A stretch of DNA of 64,000 nt from Melghirimyces algeriensis (GCF_900182565.1 NZ_FXTI01000001.1:496001-560000); one strand, 5' to 3'. Positions 33,532-43,467 are shown, counted from the first letter of the stretch. The notes: generated by a model not told the origin, from the sequence alone. Made by a program: numbers and translations.

Positions 33532-33562
33532 GCGGCTTTGTTGTCATTACGAAGCCGTTTTT
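33532..33562 (+). terminator. Terminator of dacB-spmA-spmB
   Basis: CGGCTT (33533-33538) pairs with AAGCCG (33552-33557) and is followed by five T. Confidence 0.75.
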
Positions 33563-33657
33563 GTTGTGTAGGGAGAGTCCGCTTTGATTGTGAAAAGCAT
33601 GTGGCTTTTCTTGTATCCCTGTTCCAAGATGGTTAAGATGATGAATGAGGTGAAATC

Positions 33658-34368
33658 ATGGAACGGTTACAAAAAGTGATGGCTCAGGCAGGCATCGCAT
33701 CCCGACGAAAAAGTGAGGAATGGATTAGGGAAGGGAGGGTTCGGGTAAACGGGGAGAAGGTGACAGAATTGGGCCGTCGAGTAGATCCTGATTTTGATGT
33801 GATTGAAGTAAATGGTTCTCAAATCCACGCCGAAAATAAACGATATTTTCTCTTTTACAAGCCGAAAGGCGTCATTACCAGTATGTCTGATCCGAAAGGA
33901 AGACCTGTGGTGGCCGACTTTTTTCGGGAAGTGAAAGAACGGGTATATCCGGTAGGGCGTCTTGACTATGATACGGAAGGACTTCTCCTTTTAACCAATG
34001 ATGGTGAAATGGCTCATGGCTTGACGCATCCCCGTCATGAAGTGAACAAAGTGTATCAGGCGCGCGTAAAAGGGATTCCAAAGCAGAGGGATCTTCAGCG
34101 ACTGATGTCAGGAGTAAAGCTGTCTGACGGCTGGACGGCACCTGCCAAAGCCAGAATGATCAAAGCATTCAAGGGAGAGTCCCTCATTGAACTCAGTCTA
34201 CATGAAGGACGCAATCGTCAGGTGCGGCGTATGTGTGATGCTGTGGGCCATCCTGTGATTCATTTAAAACGGATTCGCCTGGCTTTTCTGACGTTAGATG
34301 GATTGTCATCAGGAGGTTATCGGGAATTGAAAGCAAGGGAAGTAGCTCGATTAAAGCAATTCATCTAG
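33658..34368 (+). CDS. rluB: 23S rRNA pseudouridine synthase B
   Basis: A 236-residue enzyme of the RsuA/RluB family, which isomerises a uridine in 23S rRNA helix 89. An S4 RNA-binding domain covers residues 1-55 (LQKVMAQAGIASRRKSEEW); the catalytic domain has the GRLDYDTEGLLLLTNDG motif with the catalytic Asp, and EGRNRQVRRM. AATGAGGTG precedes the ATG. In B. subtilis resA follows; here it is absent and resB comes next. Confidence 0.92.
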   Translation: MERLQKVMAQAGIASRRKSEEWIREGRVRVNGEKVTELGRRVDPDFDVIEVNGSQIHAENKRYFLFYKPKGVITSMSDPKGRPVVADFFREVKERVYPVGRLDYDTEGLLLLTNDGEMAHGLTHPRHEVNKVYQARVKGIPKQRDLQRLMSGVKLSDGWTAPAKARMIKAFKGESLIELSLHEGRNRQVRRMCDAVGHPVIHLKRIRLAFLTLDGLSSGGYRELKAREVARLKQFI

Positions 34369-34410
34369 TTTTTTGCCGGAAAGCTTTCAAACAATCTTCA
34401 AACTGATTTT

Positions 34411-34439
34411 TTAATGGAGGTTGGAAGCCACGTTATAAT
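34411..34439 (+). promoter_or_regulatory. Probable promoter of resB-resC
   Basis: TATAAT at 34434-34439 is perfect; TTAATG (34411-34416), 17 bases upstream, is a poor -35 box. A leader of about 65 bases would precede resB. Confidence 0.5.
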
Positions 34440-34508
34440 AGTATCGAAGAGTTACGCTCTTTTTCATTGGTATGTAAATGAGTACGGTGACCGAACGGGA
34501 GTGAAACG

Positions 34509-36122
34509 ATGGAAAATACCAAGTGCGAATGCGGGCACAATAACCCTGTTGGTACGGTTTTGTGCGAGCATTGTGGAAAGCCTTTGGATGAAAGGGGCGA
34601 TCGGCCGGATCAACCATTGGATATGCGCTATGAAGGTAAGGCCCGGCGATCTCAGACAAAAAAGGCTTCGTTAGTTGACCGGGTATGGAACTTTTTCTCC
34701 TCGGTAAAAGTGGCTATTTGGTTGATCTTGATTACATTGGTGCTCTCTGCATTGGGGACCGTTTTTCCTCAAAAACAATTTATTCCTTCCAACCGTCCAG
34801 AAGTGTATTATGCCCAAGAATATGGATTTTGGGGAGATCTATATTACAAGCTTGGCTTATACGATGTATACGAGTCACCTGTATATATCGCTTTGCTGGC
34901 AAGTATTGGGATCTCCTTGGTCATATGCAGTCTGGATCGGGTACTTCCTCTTTACAAGGCGCTAAAAAACCAGCAAGTAAAGAAAAGTCCGGTGTTTATT
35001 GCCCGCCAGCGAGTCACTCGTACGGAAACAGTATCCAGTGAAGAGAAAGAAGCGCTCTTGGATCGGCTCGCAGAACAATTAAGCCGAAAATATTACAACA
35101 TCCGTCGGGATGGCGATTCCATTCTGGCGGAAAAAGGGCGCTTCAGCCGTTGGGGTCCGTATATTAATCATATCGGTCTGATTCTGTTTCTTTTCGGTGT
35201 ATTATTGCGCCATTCGATCCCTGGTTGGTATCTGGATGAGACGGTTTTTGTCCGGGAAGGGGAAACAAAAAAACTGCCTGGATTAAATTATTATATTGAG
35301 AACAAGAAAGCGTCGGCAGAACTTTACGACTCCGAGGAAATACCGATGGGCTCAAAAAATGGGCAGAATGTCGTGAAAAAGTATGAGACACAGGCAGTTC
35401 TTTATGAGAAAAACAAGGATACGGGAGAATTGAAAGAAGTAAAAAAAGGGTCCATTATTGTCAATCATCCCATGAAATACGATGATGTAGAGCTGTTTCA
35501 GTCTGATTTCAGCACGGAGACGAGGGCGATTGTCCTGAATGTCAGGGATCAGAAAAAAGACCGGATTGTGGATACCTTTAAGGTAAATCTGTTTGACCCC
35601 AAAGAAGAGTACCGTTTAAAAGAGGGGCTGAAGGTGACGGTTCTGGATTATTTTCCTGACTTTGCATTGGAGAATAAACGTCTGGAAAACGGAAAAAAAG
35701 TGAGTATACCGATCACCAAGTCGGAATATCCCAATCGTCCCGCATTTATTTTTAAAGTGAATGCTCCGGGTCTAAAGAAACCGGAAAAATCTTGGATGAT
35801 TTCAGGTACAAATTTGGATGACGTAAACAAAGAAAACCGATTTGCGATGGAGCTAAAGACGTTGAAAACCGTCAATGTTTCCGGATTGATGGTTCGGGTT
35901 GATAAAAGCCTTCCAATCATCTTTCTGGGTGGAATCATTTCAATGATTGGTCTGGTCATGGGCTTCTTTTGGCATCATCGAAGGGTCTGGGTTCGTTGGG
36001 AAGAAGGAACGTTATACATTGGAGCTCATACCAATAAAAACTGGTTCGGATTGAGAAGGGAATTGGAGGATGCTTCCAAGAAGGCAGAGTATCCGCTGTC
36101 TTTCAGTCCTGAACAACGTTAG
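34509..36122 (+). CDS. resB: Cytochrome c biogenesis protein ResB
   Basis: A 537-residue membrane protein that with ResC delivers heme for covalent attachment to apocytochromes c on the outer face (System II). The N-terminal zinc-ribbon-like segment (C6, C8, C19, C22), hydrophobic spans and large extracytoplasmic loop match B. subtilis ResB, including RRSQT, NFFSSVKVAIWLI, SLVICSLDR and AEKGRFSRWGPYINHIG. GGGAGTGAAACG precedes the ATG. resC follows after 12 bases. resA, the thiol-disulfide partner, is not encoded here. Confidence 0.93.
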   Translation: MENTKCECGHNNPVGTVLCEHCGKPLDERGDRPDQPLDMRYEGKARRSQTKKASLVDRVWNFFSSVKVAIWLILITLVLSALGTVFPQKQFIPSNRPEVYYAQEYGFWGDLYYKLGLYDVYESPVYIALLASIGISLVICSLDRVLPLYKALKNQQVKKSPVFIARQRVTRTETVSSEEKEALLDRLAEQLSRKYYNIRRDGDSILAEKGRFSRWGPYINHIGLILFLFGVLLRHSIPGWYLDETVFVREGETKKLPGLNYYIENKKASAELYDSEEIPMGSKNGQNVVKKYETQAVLYEKNKDTGELKEVKKGSIIVNHPMKYDDVELFQSDFSTETRAIVLNVRDQKKDRIVDTFKVNLFDPKEEYRLKEGLKVTVLDYFPDFALENKRLENGKKVSIPITKSEYPNRPAFIFKVNAPGLKKPEKSWMISGTNLDDVNKENRFAMELKTLKTVNVSGLMVRVDKSLPIIFLGGIISMIGLVMGFFWHHRRVWVRWEEGTLYIGAHTNKNWFGLRRELEDASKKAEYPLSFSPEQR

Positions 36123-36134
36123 GAGGATGGGATT

Positions 36135-37337
36135 ATGGTTCAGCTTATGGAGTACTCTCTTTTCACCACGTTCTTCTGCTACCTTCTGTCCACCATCGCC
36201 TTTGTGACAGCGGTGACAGGAAAAGGGTCCCGTGTGGGAAAAGAGGTTCATACCCGGATCTGGGGACGGCGGGGGATTGTCTTGGCCATGATCGGGGTAG
36301 CATTGCATGTTGTATTTATTGTGGTTCGTGTAATGATCGGTGGCCATTTTACAAGCAATATGTTTGAGTTTATCGCCTTTTTGTGCTTTACCATTGTGGC
36401 GTCGTTTATCGTGATTTTCTTCCTGTACCGAACGGTAACGCTTGGAGCATTTGTAATGCCGTTGTCAGTCATTATGCTGGGATATGCTTCCGTCTTTCCA
36501 CGAGAGGTAGAGCCTTTGATTCCCGCTCTGCAAAGTTATTGGCTTCATATTCACGTAACGACCGTGGCTTTGGGAGAAGGAGCTCTGGCTGTCGGTTTTG
36601 TGGCGGGTTTGGTTTATCTGATCCGATGGGTTGGGGATAACCGTATGTCGCGGACAGCTACTTGGCTGGAAGTGATTATGGCTGTCATTCTGATGGTCGT
36701 TGGATTTGTATTAACGTCCTTTATTTTTGGGGCAATGGACTATCAAGCCTCTTTCCGGCACAGTGTTGAAGGGAAAGCGGTCGTTCAGGAATATCATATG
36801 CCTGCGATTGCAGGACCTTATGAAGGAAAAACGGTGCAAGCTGATTCATTCCTGGGAATGAAGGAACCGCTATTTGCAATCCCTTCCTGGATGGAGGGAA
36901 AAGAGGCGGCGAGGAAACTGAATTCTGTAATCTGGTCGGTCTTGTCGGGCTTATTACTGTATACCGTGTTGCGCCTCACCATCCGCAAGCGGATCTATGA
37001 GATGCTTTATCCTTTGGTGAAACATCTCAACCTGGAAACAGTGGATGAAATCAGTTATCGGGCGATCGCCATCGGATATCCGATTTTTACCCTGGGTGGA
37101 CTGGTTTTCGCCATGATCTGGGCCCATGAAGCTTGGGGGCGGTTTTGGGGGAATGATCCCAAAGAAATCTGGGCGCTTGTAACCTGGCTGTTTTACAGTG
37201 CCTATCTTCATTTTCGTCTATCCAAAGGATGGCATGGTTTGAAGTCTTCCTGGATGGCTGTGGGAGGATTTGTGGTCATCCTGATCAATACCATCTTTGT
37301 CAATTTGGTCATTGCCGGGCTCCACTCCTATGCGTAA
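36135..37337 (+). CDS. resC: Cytochrome c biogenesis protein ResC (CcsA/CcsB type)
   Basis: A 400-residue polytopic membrane protein of the heme-handling family. The tryptophan-rich heme motif is WGRFWGNDPKEIWALVTW near the C-terminus, with conserved histidines in LHIHVTTVALGEG and WAHEAWG. It works with ResB to export heme and ligate it to cytochromes c. TAGGAGGATGGG provides the ribosome binding site 12 bases after resB. Confidence 0.92.
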   Translation: MVQLMEYSLFTTFFCYLLSTIAFVTAVTGKGSRVGKEVHTRIWGRRGIVLAMIGVALHVVFIVVRVMIGGHFTSNMFEFIAFLCFTIVASFIVIFFLYRTVTLGAFVMPLSVIMLGYASVFPREVEPLIPALQSYWLHIHVTTVALGEGALAVGFVAGLVYLIRWVGDNRMSRTATWLEVIMAVILMVVGFVLTSFIFGAMDYQASFRHSVEGKAVVQEYHMPAIAGPYEGKTVQADSFLGMKEPLFAIPSWMEGKEAARKLNSVIWSVLSGLLLYTVLRLTIRKRIYEMLYPLVKHLNLETVDEISYRAIAIGYPIFTLGGLVFAMIWAHEAWGRFWGNDPKEIWALVTWLFYSAYLHFRLSKGWHGLKSSWMAVGGFVVILINTIFVNLVIAGLHSYA

Positions 37338-37356
37338 TTATGAAGTAAGCAGAATA

Positions 37357-37365
37357 TGGTATAAT
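37357..37365 (+). promoter_or_regulatory. Extended -10 promoter of resD-resE
   Basis: TGGTATAAT is a perfect -10 box with the TGn extension, 45 bases before resD. No clear -35 box, as is common for extended -10 promoters. Confidence 0.5.
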
Positions 37366-37409
37366 AATACAAGTTGTTCTAACGTTTGTTTACCAGAGAG
37401 GTGAATCGG

Positions 37410-38126
37410 GTGGGACTACAGGAACGAATTCTGGTTGTGGATGACGAAGATCGAATTCGCCGTCTGTTACGTATGTATTTGGAACGGGAAGGCTACCAGA
37501 TCGATGAAGCAGAGGACGGCGAAACTGCGTTGACAAAAGCGCTTGAAACCGATTATGATCTAATCCTTTTGGATTTAATGCTCCCTGGTATGGACGGACT
37601 GGAAGTTTGCCAGGAGATTCGAAACAAAAAAGCCACGCCGGTAATTATGTTGACAGCGCGAGGAGAAGAAACCAATCGGGTGGAAGGGTTTGAGGTTGGA
37701 ACGGATGATTATGTGGTGAAACCTTTCAGTCCAAGGGAATTGGTTCATCGCGTCAAGGCCGTAATCCGGCGCTCCTCCGCCACAGCTTTTTTATCAACGG
37801 AAGTGGATACACATAACGTCATTGTTTTCCCCAATCTTACAATCGACCATGATGCCCATGAAGTCCGGGCAGATGGCGTGGAAGTGACACTGACGCCAAA
37901 GGAATATGAACTCCTTCATTACCTGGCCTCTTCTCCGGACAAAGTGTTCACAAGGGAAGAGCTCCTCAAGGATGTATGGCACTATGAATTCTTTGGTGAT
38001 CTTCGGACGGTGGATACCCATATTAAACGGCTTCGGGAAAAGCTGAACCGTGCTTCCCCGGAGGCTGCCTCCATGATTCATACCGTTTGGGGAGTCGGCT
38101 ATAAACTTGAGGTGCCAAAGGATTGA
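37410..38126 (+). CDS. resD: Two-component response regulator ResD
   Basis: A 238-residue OmpR-family regulator. The receiver domain (residues 1-125) has DD11-12, the phosphorylation site D55 in LILLDLMLPG and K in VVKPFSP; the winged helix follows (LTPKEYELLHYLA, DLRTVDTHIKRLREKL). In B. subtilis ResD controls respiration and anaerobic genes and activates the res and cta genes. The GTG at 37410 has AGAGGTGAA upstream; an earlier in-frame start at 37386 does not. The stop codon overlaps resE. Confidence 0.93.
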   Translation: MGLQERILVVDDEDRIRRLLRMYLEREGYQIDEAEDGETALTKALETDYDLILLDLMLPGMDGLEVCQEIRNKKATPVIMLTARGEETNRVEGFEVGTDDYVVKPFSPRELVHRVKAVIRRSSATAFLSTEVDTHNVIVFPNLTIDHDAHEVRADGVEVTLTPKEYELLHYLASSPDKVFTREELLKDVWHYEFFGDLRTVDTHIKRLREKLNRASPEAASMIHTVWGVGYKLEVPKD

Positions 38127-39916
38127 TCTGGCGAAGTATTGTTGGCAAGCTGTGGTTAACAATTATTGGTTTGGTTGCTGTGGTGCTTGTCGTTCTCAGT
38201 ATTTTTTTATCTGAACAGATTATCTCCACCTACTATAATGCAGAATTGAAAAACATGGAGCAATTGGCTAATTTGGTCCGGGATACCCTGAAGCAACCGG
38301 AGAACGGAGACCGGGCGGATTATCTCCGCTCGGTTTTAAAAGTGGCGGAATTGAATGAAACCTATACGATTGTGCTCGGTCCGGATGGATCTGTAGAACC
38401 TTTGGGAACCTCCCCCAACGTTCCGGATATTCCTTGGCAGGATATTCTTGAGCAGACAGAGGTGGATCAGGTATTGCAAGGAAAGCCACAATCCCTGCGA
38501 ACAAGAGTGATTGTGGGAGAAGAAGGGGAGACGCCGTACCCCTTGTTTAAAGATGAAGTGATGATGGTGGCTCTTCCGTTGAAGAAGAATGGGGAAGTAA
38601 CCGGGGCTGTCGTCATGTACCGAACGCAGGGACAGCTTTCTGAAGATCAGGTGAAAAAGCTGATCTTCATTTCTGCGGTGATCGGTATTGTGCTGGCTAC
38701 GATTTTTGCCTTTTTCCTGTCAACCCGGATTACGCAACCGTTGATTCAGATGAAAAGAGCGGCAGAACGCATGGCTGAAGGGGAGTTTTCAGCGCGTGTT
38801 CGCGTTCGTTCACATGAACGGGATGAAATGAGTGATCTCGCAGTGGCCTTTAACCGAATGGCTGCCCAGTTGGAAGAGTCGGTTTATGCGTTATCACAAG
38901 AGAAGGAAACGCTGGCCAGCATTCTTCGCAGTATGGCTGACGGTGTGATTACAATGAATGCGCAAGGGCAAATTATCGTCACCAATCCGCTTGCAGATCA
39001 ACTCTTGAAAGAGTGGCATGAAGAAGGGGGAGAGTCGGAACTCCCTCCCCAGTTGAATCAGTATTTTTGCCAAGTGTTGGAGGAAGAGAAAGAGGTATTT
39101 GATGATATTACTGTACATGGCCGAATATGGGCTTTAGTGATCACTCCTTTATATGCAAAAAATCAAGTCCGGGGAGCGGTGGCTGTTTTACGGGATGTGA
39201 CGGAGGAACGGCGAATGGATAAGCTGCGCAAGGATTTTGTAGCCAATGTTTCCCATGAACTTCGAACACCGCTGTCCATGTTGCAGGGTTACAGTGAAGC
39301 ATTGGTGGATGGGGTTGCCTCATCGCCGGAGGATCAGAAGGAAATTGCCCAAGTGATTCATGATGAGTCGTTACGCATGGGACGTTTGGTTCGGGAACTG
39401 TTGGATCTGGCGAGAATGGAATCGGGTCATATTCGATTGGAACCTTCCAAGGTGGATATTCCGGACCTGGTGCTCCGGGTGGGAAGAAAATTTAATACGA
39501 TTGCCAAAGAACAAGGAATCCGTTTGAATGTAGAGGTTCCCAATCAACTTCCTGTGGCTTGGTGGGATGAGGACAAAGTGGAGCAGGTGTTGACCAATTT
39601 GACCGACAATGCGATCCGTCATACACAGGAAGGCGGGGAGGTTAAGCTCACGGTTGTCGATGAAGAAAATGAGATTCAGTTAACAGTGGAAGATACGGGA
39701 AGTGGAATTCCTGAAGAAGACTTGCCCTTTATCTTTGAACGCTTTTACAAAGCGGATAAAGCCCGAACCAGGGGGCAAAGCGGAACCGGGTTGGGCTTGG
39801 CAATTGTGAAACATATTGTGGAAGCACATGGTGGATCTGTTAATGTGAGAAGCAAAGAGGGAGAAGGCACGCGTTTTCAGGTACAAATGCCTTTAGACAA
39901 CAGAGAAAAAACGTAA
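38123..39916 (+). CDS. resE: Two-component sensor histidine kinase ResE
   Basis: A 597-residue membrane kinase: a transmembrane segment at about 10-33, an extracytoplasmic sensor region to about 175, a second span (LIFISAVIGIVLATIFAFFL), HAMP, a PAS domain (about 260-365), HisKA with H378 in NVSHELRTPLSML, and HATPase motifs NLTDNAIRHT, DTGSGIPEED and GTGLGLAIVKHIV. The TTG start overlaps the resD stop codon. It phosphorylates ResD in response to oxygen limitation in relatives. Confidence 0.93.
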   Translation: MIWRSIVGKLWLTIIGLVAVVLVVLSIFLSEQIISTYYNAELKNMEQLANLVRDTLKQPENGDRADYLRSVLKVAELNETYTIVLGPDGSVEPLGTSPNVPDIPWQDILEQTEVDQVLQGKPQSLRTRVIVGEEGETPYPLFKDEVMMVALPLKKNGEVTGAVVMYRTQGQLSEDQVKKLIFISAVIGIVLATIFAFFLSTRITQPLIQMKRAAERMAEGEFSARVRVRSHERDEMSDLAVAFNRMAAQLEESVYALSQEKETLASILRSMADGVITMNAQGQIIVTNPLADQLLKEWHEEGGESELPPQLNQYFCQVLEEEKEVFDDITVHGRIWALVITPLYAKNQVRGAVAVLRDVTEERRMDKLRKDFVANVSHELRTPLSMLQGYSEALVDGVASSPEDQKEIAQVIHDESLRMGRLVRELLDLARMESGHIRLEPSKVDIPDLVLRVGRKFNTIAKEQGIRLNVEVPNQLPVAWWDEDKVEQVLTNLTDNAIRHTQEGGEVKLTVVDEENEIQLTVEDTGSGIPEEDLPFIFERFYKADKARTRGQSGTGLGLAIVKHIVEAHGGSVNVRSKEGEGTRFQVQMPLDNREKT

Positions 39917-39917
39917 C

Positions 39918-39957
39918 AAGAGAAACCCAAGTGAAGAGTCACTTGGGTTTCTCTTTT
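39918..39957. terminator. Bidirectional terminator between resE and the minus-strand SDR gene
   Basis: AAGAGAAACCCAAGTGA pairs with TCACTTGGGTTTCTCTT, a 17-bp perfect stem, with T-rich flanks for the plus strand. It serves the convergent genes on both sides. Confidence 0.85.
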
Positions 39958-40657
39958 ATTTTTGCAACTCAGGCGGAACTTGTGGACGCATGATAATCTG
40001 ATTGTAGATTACGCCTTCCGGTGCGGTTACCATATGCCATACGGCTTCAGTCACCTGTTCTGCCGTAAGGGCGTATGATGGAGCGGTCTCAAAAAATTCC
40101 GTTTGGATGGAGCCAGGACATATCGTGTTTACTTTGACTTCATCCTTTTTCAACTCCTGACTCAGAACATCAGACAAAGCCATTAACCCAAATTTGGAAG
40201 CACAATAGCCACTTCCCTTGGGAAAAGTGACGGTGCCGGCTACACTGGAGATATTGACGATATGTCCTTTTGTTTGTTGCAAATGTGGAATGGCAAATTT
40301 GGAGGTGAGAAACGCTCCTTTCAAATTGACATCCATCATTTGATCCCAATCTTCCTCCGACAAATCCTGAACTGTTCCAAAACGTCCAATTCCCGCATTG
40401 TTGACCAAAATATCCAGTTGACCAAACTGATTGACTGTTTTCTCAATCAACGTTTTCACTTGATCCGAACAGGTGACATCACAGGGAACCGGAAGGATTT
40501 GATCCGGGTATTCTTTTGCCTGTTTCTCCAACTGTGCCTTGCTGCGAGCAGCAATGGCGACATGGGCACCTCCTTCGACAAAGCGCCGGGCCAGGGCTGC
40601 TCCCAAGCCTTTACTGGCACCGGTGATAATCGCCGTTTTTCCTTTCAAATCGGCCAT
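39956..40657 (-). CDS. Short-chain dehydrogenase/reductase (FabG-like)
   Basis: A 233-residue classical SDR with NAD(P)-binding TGASKGLGAALAR (about residues 11-23), NNAGIGRFG, the catalytic Ser in VNISSVAGT, and YCASKFG with Tyr and Lys. The basic residues after the Gly motif favour NADP(H). Substrate unknown; similar proteins are annotated as 3-ketoacyl reductases, but no fatty-acid genes are nearby. The start at 40657 follows AGGGGGTCG; an upstream frame to 40699 has no site. Confidence 0.85.
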   Translation of the reverse strand: MADLKGKTAIITGASKGLGAALARRFVEGGAHVAIAARSKAQLEKQAKEYPDQILPVPCDVTCSDQVKTLIEKTVNQFGQLDILVNNAGIGRFGTVQDLSEEDWDQMMDVNLKGAFLTSKFAIPHLQQTKGHIVNISSVAGTVTFPKGSGYCASKFGLMALSDVLSQELKKDEVKVNTICPGSIQTEFFETAPSYALTAEQVTEAVWHMVTAPEGVIYNQIIMRPQVPPELQK

Positions 40658-40745
40658 AAAACGACCCCCTGCGTTCGTTGTATCGTCCCAATGGTTCATT
40701 TACCCGGTATATTGGTAAGATAAAACGTTTTTTCGGTGAACAACA

Positions 40746-42326
40746 TTAAAGGTCGATTGCAGTCACTCGATGGATTTCATCCAATGCCTCCAATGACTCC
40801 AATAACGTTTCTGAAACTTGTTTATCCACATGTAACATCATAATCGCCCGTCCGCCGATGTTTTTCCTGCCAACCTGCATAGTGGCAATATTTACGCCGT
40901 GGTCGCCCAGAATGGTTCCTACACGGCCGATTGCACCGGGACGGTCATAGTGATGGATCAATAGCAGGTGACCTTCTGGTTGGACATCGACCGGATATTG
41001 ATCAATTTTTACAATTCTTGTCCCCAAGCCATTTAGGAGGGTACCGGACACTATAAACTCTCCTTGATCGGTTCGAATCCCCACATGGATAAGATGTGTA
41101 AAGCCGTGGCTTTGGGAAGTTTTTTGCTCAGTTACCTTGATGCCCCGTTCCTTGGCCAAATAGGGAGCACTGACGTAGTTCACATCAGACAAATAGTGGG
41201 ACAGTGTTCCTTTCAGGATGATTCTGCTGAGTGGAGCGGTGTCCATTTCAGCCAGTTCTCCGGAAAAGGTAATGGTTATTTCCTCCAGAGCTCCTTCAGC
41301 CGATTGAATAGAGAAGCTGCCCAGCCTTTCGGCCAAGATTTGGTAGGGACGGAGTTTTTCTTGAAGTTCCGCCGGTATAGAAGGTAAATTAACGGCATTT
41401 TTAAACGGTTCATCCCGGAGGATGTGAAGAATCTCTTGGGAAACATCGATGGCTACATTTTCTTGAGCTTCGCGAGTGGACGCTCCCAGATGAGGAGTGG
41501 CGATCACTTGTGGAAGGGTGAACAATGGATGCTCACCGGGTGGCTCGGTTTCAAAGACATCAAGTGCAGCCCCAGCGACCTTTCCACTCTGGATCGCATC
41601 AAACAAGGCATTTTCATCAATGATTCCGCCCCGCGCACAGTTGAGTATACGGACACCGTTTTTCATCTGGCTGAAGGCTTTTGCATCGATCAGATGCCGG
41701 GTTTCCTTTGTAAGGGGAGTGTGAACCGTAATGAAGTCGGATGCAGCGATGACATGATCCAGTGATGCTTTTTGTACACCGATTTTTTTTGCCCGATCTT
41801 CTGTGAGATAGGGATCAAAAGCCATGACATTCATGTGAAAAGCCCTAGCCCGTTTGGCAAGCTCTGTTCCGATTCTACCCAGGCCGAGAATACCGAGCGT
41901 TTTGTTGTTTAATTCCACTCCGACATACGCTTTTCGGTTCCATTCTCCCCGAACGATGGATCGGTATCCCTGGGGAATGTTTCGAGCCAACGAAATCAAC
42001 ATGGCAAAGGTATGCTCCGCAGTGGAAATGGTATTGCCATCCGGGGCATTTACGACGATGATTCCCTGGGCAGTGGCAGCGGGAATATCGATGTTATCCA
42101 CTCCCACCCCAGCACGTCCGATCACCTTTAGTTTTTTGGCATGTTGGATAAGCTCGGCGGTTACCTGGGTCTGACTGCGGACGATTAAGGCGTCTGCATC
42201 AGCGATTTCAGTCAGTAGCTCTTCTTTGGATAAATCGGTTTTTTGAACGACCTTTACATCGGTTGCATCCAACAACTGTTCAATTCCCAGCTTGCTGAGA
42301 GGGTCAGTGATCAATACGCGAAACAC
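40746..42326 (-). CDS. serA: D-3-phosphoglycerate dehydrogenase
   Basis: A 526-residue enzyme for the first step of serine synthesis. Substrate and NAD domains (residues 1-320) show GRAGVGVDNID, the Rossmann LGILGLGRIGTELAKRA, NCARGGIIDE and the catalytic His in TPHLGASTREAQENV; an intervening domain and a C-terminal ACT domain (about 455-526) complete the long form typical of Bacilli. The GTG start at 42326 follows AGAGGAGGAATGG. It overlaps the upstream aminotransferase by 23 bases, so both are on one T-box-controlled mRNA. Confidence 0.93.
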   Translation of the reverse strand: MFRVLITDPLSKLGIEQLLDATDVKVVQKTDLSKEELLTEIADADALIVRSQTQVTAELIQHAKKLKVIGRAGVGVDNIDIPAATAQGIIVVNAPDGNTISTAEHTFAMLISLARNIPQGYRSIVRGEWNRKAYVGVELNNKTLGILGLGRIGTELAKRARAFHMNVMAFDPYLTEDRAKKIGVQKASLDHVIAASDFITVHTPLTKETRHLIDAKAFSQMKNGVRILNCARGGIIDENALFDAIQSGKVAGAALDVFETEPPGEHPLFTLPQVIATPHLGASTREAQENVAIDVSQEILHILRDEPFKNAVNLPSIPAELQEKLRPYQILAERLGSFSIQSAEGALEEITITFSGELAEMDTAPLSRIILKGTLSHYLSDVNYVSAPYLAKERGIKVTEQKTSQSHGFTHLIHVGIRTDQGEFIVSGTLLNGLGTRIVKIDQYPVDVQPEGHLLLIHHYDRPGAIGRVGTILGDHGVNIATMQVGRKNIGGRAIMMLHVDKQVSETLLESLEALDEIHRVTAIDL

Positions 42327-43467
42327 GAATCCATTCCTCCTCTGCTGCTTTGGTGCCGGCTCCGGTTTCAACCGGGGCGCCGATCCGTGCCAGTGCAACT
42401 TCTAATGCGGATAAAGCGGTCAGTACATCCAATGGATCGGCATAACCCATGTGTCCAATACGGAAGATTTTCCCCTTCAAATGTTGCTGTCCACCGGCCA
42501 CTCGCAATCCAAGATATCGGAGTTCTGAACGCAAGCTTTCGACGGACCACTGTTCTCCACCCATAATGGATGTCACCGTTGGGGAAGCATCTCGGTGGTT
42601 CGCCAGCAACTCTAGACCAAGGGCTTTAACGCCTGCACGTGCCATGTCTCGCATCAAGCGATGGCGATGAAAGACATGCTCCAGGCCTTCTTCCTCCAAC
42701 ATATCAAGAACTTCCTCCAATCCAAACAGTAGGGAAACTGCCGGAGTGAATGGAGTGGTGGATTGTTCCAGACTGTTTTGGTATTTGCGAAAATCCAAGT
42801 AAAAGCGTGGATGGGAGTTGGATTGAATTGTTGTCCAGGCTCGCTCGCCAACAGCCGCAAAAGAGAGACCGGCGGGTAACATCAATGCTTTCTGCGAACC
42901 GGAGACCAGTATATCAACCCCCCACTCATCCAGACCCGCCGGAACACCACCGATACAGCTGACTCCATCCACGATGGTTAAGGCATCCGTATGTTCCCGG
43001 ATCGTTTCGGCTAGTGTTTTAATGGGATTTAAAACGCCTGTGGATGTTTCGCAATAGGTGAGAAAGACGGCTTTGATTTTGGGATGTTTTTTCAAAAAGG
43101 TTTTTAATTCTTCTGGATGGCACGCCTTTCCCCATTCAATATCCAAGCGATGGGTTTGAACATTCATGGAATTGAGGATTTTGGCAAAACGATCCCCGAA
43201 AGCTCCAGTTACAATAACTGCTGCTTCATCGCCTTCAGTCAGGGTGTTGGCTGCAGCGGCTTCCAAGGCGGATGTACCACTTCCAGTCAAAATCAGTACG
43301 GGATTTTGAGTTCCAAACACCGGTCCAAGGCGAAGACTCAGATTGTGTACAAGTTTGGAACAATCCGGGTCGCGATGACCGATCATCGGTCGATTCATCG
43401 CCTGCTGAACCCGAGGGGGAATCGGTGTGGGTCCAGGGATTTGAAGACGAAATTTGTCTTTTAACAC
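42304..43467 (-). CDS. Class V aminotransferase, probable phosphoserine transaminase substitute
   Basis: A 387-residue PLP enzyme of the alanine-glyoxylate/serine-pyruvate aminotransferase branch of class V. Visible features are IPGPTPIPPRV at the N-terminus, HRDPD, TGSGTSALEAA, the Asp-containing IVDGVSCIGG and the PLP lysine in VSGSQKALM. By sequence alone the family name would be serine-glyoxylate or alanine-glyoxylate aminotransferase. Its location in one operon with serA behind a serine-type T box suggests that it makes phosphoserine in place of SerC; this is inference. GTG start after GGAGGAGAG. Confidence 0.85.
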   Translation of the reverse strand: MLKDKFRLQIPGPTPIPPRVQQAMNRPMIGHRDPDCSKLVHNLSLRLGPVFGTQNPVLILTGSGTSALEAAAANTLTEGDEAAVIVTGAFGDRFAKILNSMNVQTHRLDIEWGKACHPEELKTFLKKHPKIKAVFLTYCETSTGVLNPIKTLAETIREHTDALTIVDGVSCIGGVPAGLDEWGVDILVSGSQKALMLPAGLSFAAVGERAWTTIQSNSHPRFYLDFRKYQNSLEQSTTPFTPAVSLLFGLEEVLDMLEEEGLEHVFHRHRLMRDMARAGVKALGLELLANHRDASPTVTSIMGGEQWSVESLRSELRYLGLRVAGGQQHLKGKIFRIGHMGYADPLDVLTALSALEVALARIGAPVETGAGTKAAEEEWIRVSRIDH

